Source: an uncultured Eubacteriales bacterium
GTDB taxonomy: Bacteria > Bacillota > Clostridia > Oscillospirales > Oscillospiraceae
Assembly: GCA_902475855.1 (NCBI GenBank)
Contig: CABSBF010000093.1
Coordinates: 1 to 5,449, forward strand
Direction of reading: 5' to 3'
Length of the DNA: 5,449 nt
A program made the translations under genes and the position numbers. Below, one piece after another: positions 4,661 through 5,449 of this stretch (positions are counted from its first letter, which is position 1; each line of letters starts with the position of its first letter). The notes beneath the pieces were generated by a model. The model made no database searches. It had not been told where the DNA came from and saw only the letters and a list, made by a program, of their open reading frames with translations.

Positions 4661-4669
4661 ACGCCAAAA
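4661..4669 (+). repeat. Right copy of 9-bp direct repeat flanking the mobile segment
   Basis: ACGCCAAAA, the same as at 2604-2612 and in the same orientation. It lies between the HTH terminator and the T-tract of the GGGtGRT terminator, a reasonable place for the right edge of the inserted segment. It is weak evidence on its own. Confidence 0.3.
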
Positions 4670-4724
4670 ACGCAAAAACAGGAAGCACATCTTCCGCATT
4701 TTCGTGCGAAGGATGTGCTTCCTG
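4666..4724 (-). terminator. Terminator of the GGGtGRT-family gene
   Basis: A 20-position stem (4679-4698 with 4705-4724) with one wobble and one mismatch, beginning CAGGAAGCACATC, and a six-base loop. Read on the minus strand it is followed by TTTTTGCGTTTTT (4666-4678). It lies about 65 bases after the stop codon of the GGGtGRT-family gene. The plus-strand side lacks a T-tract, so it acts mainly for the minus strand. Confidence 0.88.
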
Positions 4725-4787
4725 CTTATGTTTGATGAAAAATCAGGTTTTGGAACCTTGGAAGGACAAACCCTGCGGTTTTCCCTC

Positions 4788-5449
4788 TTACTTGAGGCTC
4801 TCCGCAACAGCGACGGCCACGGCGACAGTGGCACCGACCATCGGGTTGTTGCCCATACCCAGGAAGCCCATCATTTCCACGTGCGCGGGCACGGAGGAGG
4901 AACCGGCAAACTGGGCGTCGGAGTGCATACGGCCCATGGTGTCGGTCATGCCGTAGGAGGCGGGGCCGGCGGCCATGTTGTCCGGGTGCAGGGTGCGGCC
5001 CGTACCGCCGCCGGAGGCGACGGAGAAGTACTTCTTGCCCTGCTCGATGCACTCTTTCTTGTAAGTGCCGGCGACGGGGTGCTGGAAGCGGGTCGGGTTG
5101 GTGGAGTTACCGGTGATGGAGACGTCCACACCCTCGGAATGCATGATGGCCACGCCCTCGCGGACGTCGTCAGCGCCGTAGCAGCGAACGTCGGCGCGCT
5201 CGGTCTCGCTGTAGCGGATCTCGCGCACGATGTTCAGCTTGCCGGTGAAGTAGTCGAACTGGGTCTGAACATAGGTGAAGCCGTTGATGCGGGAGATGAT
5301 CTGAGCGGCGTCCTTGCCGAGACCGTTCAGAATGACGCGCAGGGGCTCCTTGCGGGCCTTGTTGGCGTTGCGGACGATGCCGATCGCGCCCTCAGCGGCG
5401 GCGAAGGACTCGTGACCGGCGAGGAAGGCAAAGCACTTCGACTCGTCGG
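4788..5449 (-). CDS. GGGtGRT-family protein, C-terminal part
   Basis: The frame is open from the window edge (first full codon at 5447) to TAA at 4788-4790, giving 219 residues; the N-terminus lies outside. The family-naming motif GGGTGRT is encoded at 5012-4992, within SGGGTGRTLHPDNMAAGP. The end PAHVEMMGFLGMGNNPMVGATVAVAVAVAE is also typical. This family (PF14057 as I recall it) is a protein of roughly 330 residues known from Clostridia and Bacteroidetes, so about a third is missing here. Its function is not established; from memory it often sits near an iron-sulfur cluster scaffold (NifU/IscU-like) gene, which would lie outside this window. The ATG-like points inside the frame, such as GTG at 5228, are internal and not the true start. 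Codon use is GC-rich and strongly biased, like pheS, suggesting a well-expressed core gene. It runs toward the mobile segment and ends in a strong terminator. Confidence 0.88.
   Translation of the reverse strand, partial: DESKCFAFLAGHESFAAAEGAIGIVRNANKARKEPLRVILNGLGKDAAQIISRINGFTYVQTQFDYFTGKLNIVREIRYSETERADVRCYGADDVREGVAIMHSEGVDVSITGNSTNPTRFQHPVAGTYKKECIEQGKKYFSVASGGGTGRTLHPDNMAAGPASYGMTDTMGRMHSDAQFAGSSSVPAHVEMMGFLGMGNNPMVGATVAVAVAVAESLK

Larger units (their letters stand above)
2601..4670. mobile_element. Remnant of an integrated conjugative/mobilisable element
   Basis: This segment separates two core-type genes that would otherwise converge. It contains a RepA-type replication initiator fragment, a small serine recombinase, and a lipoprotein/HTH pair with more AT-rich sequence than the flanks. 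RepA proteins of this type are standard components of clostridial integrative and conjugative elements. No relaxase, coupling protein, large integrase or terminal inverted repeats are visible, so it looks like a deleted remnant. The edges are approximate and set by the change of gene content; a 9-bp direct repeat at each side is only suggestive. Confidence 0.5.

Noticed and set aside
4421..4834. Minus-strand frame opposite the HTH gene and terminators
   Set aside because: It runs through two clear terminator hairpins and has no domain resemblance; the plus-strand HTH gene explains the coding signal.
2521..5449. A new defence, toxin-antitoxin or CRISPR system
   Set aside because: No spaced repeats, nuclease, toxin or antitoxin pairing could be recognised; the HTH protein faces away from the lipoprotein gene and has no toxin partner beside it.

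Overview
The window looks like a chromosomal segment of a fairly GC-rich Gram-positive anaerobe of the class Clostridia, probably a gut Oscillospirales/Ruminococcaceae-type bacterium. The evidence is a T-box leader in front of pheST, a PspC-type small membrane protein, a GGGtGRT-family gene, strong AGGAGG-type ribosome sites, and a fragment of the RepA replication initiator typical of clostridial integrative and conjugative elements. The genus cannot be fixed from the sequence alone.

Left block (1-2520), housekeeping. On the minus strand lie pheS (complete) and the first codons of pheT, which encode the two subunits of phenylalanyl-tRNA synthetase. They are preceded by a well-formed promoter, a T-box riboswitch with the canonical T-box core, and an intrinsic terminator, so the operon should respond to uncharged tRNA-Phe. 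Divergent from it on the plus strand are a 66-residue PspC-domain membrane protein and a 186-residue type I phosphoribosyltransferase. Each has its own recognisable sigma-A-type promoter.

Middle block (about 2521-4660), accessory DNA. It holds a broken repA (an amber codon where the family has Trp, and a 3' end cut off by the next gene), an intact small serine recombinase of 195 residues, and a divergent pair: a putative OB-fold lipoprotein (minus strand, visibly AT-richer than its neighbours) and a 68-residue Cro/C1-type HTH regulator (plus strand). The short gap between that pair contains two perfect inverted repeats, one at the lipoprotein transcription start and one overlapping its -35 box and the HTH ribosome site. 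The block lies between two genes that would otherwise converge and is best read as the remnant of an integrated conjugative or mobilisable element. A 9-bp direct repeat near its edges is a weak candidate for an insertion footprint.

Right block (about 4660-5449), core genome again. A strong minus-strand terminator is followed by the C-terminal two thirds of a GGGtGRT-family protein, whose start lies beyond the window.

I found no tRNA, rRNA, CRISPR array, intact insertion sequence or obvious new defence system. The most interesting parts are the decayed repA/recombinase junction and the densely packed regulatory gap of the lipoprotein/HTH pair.
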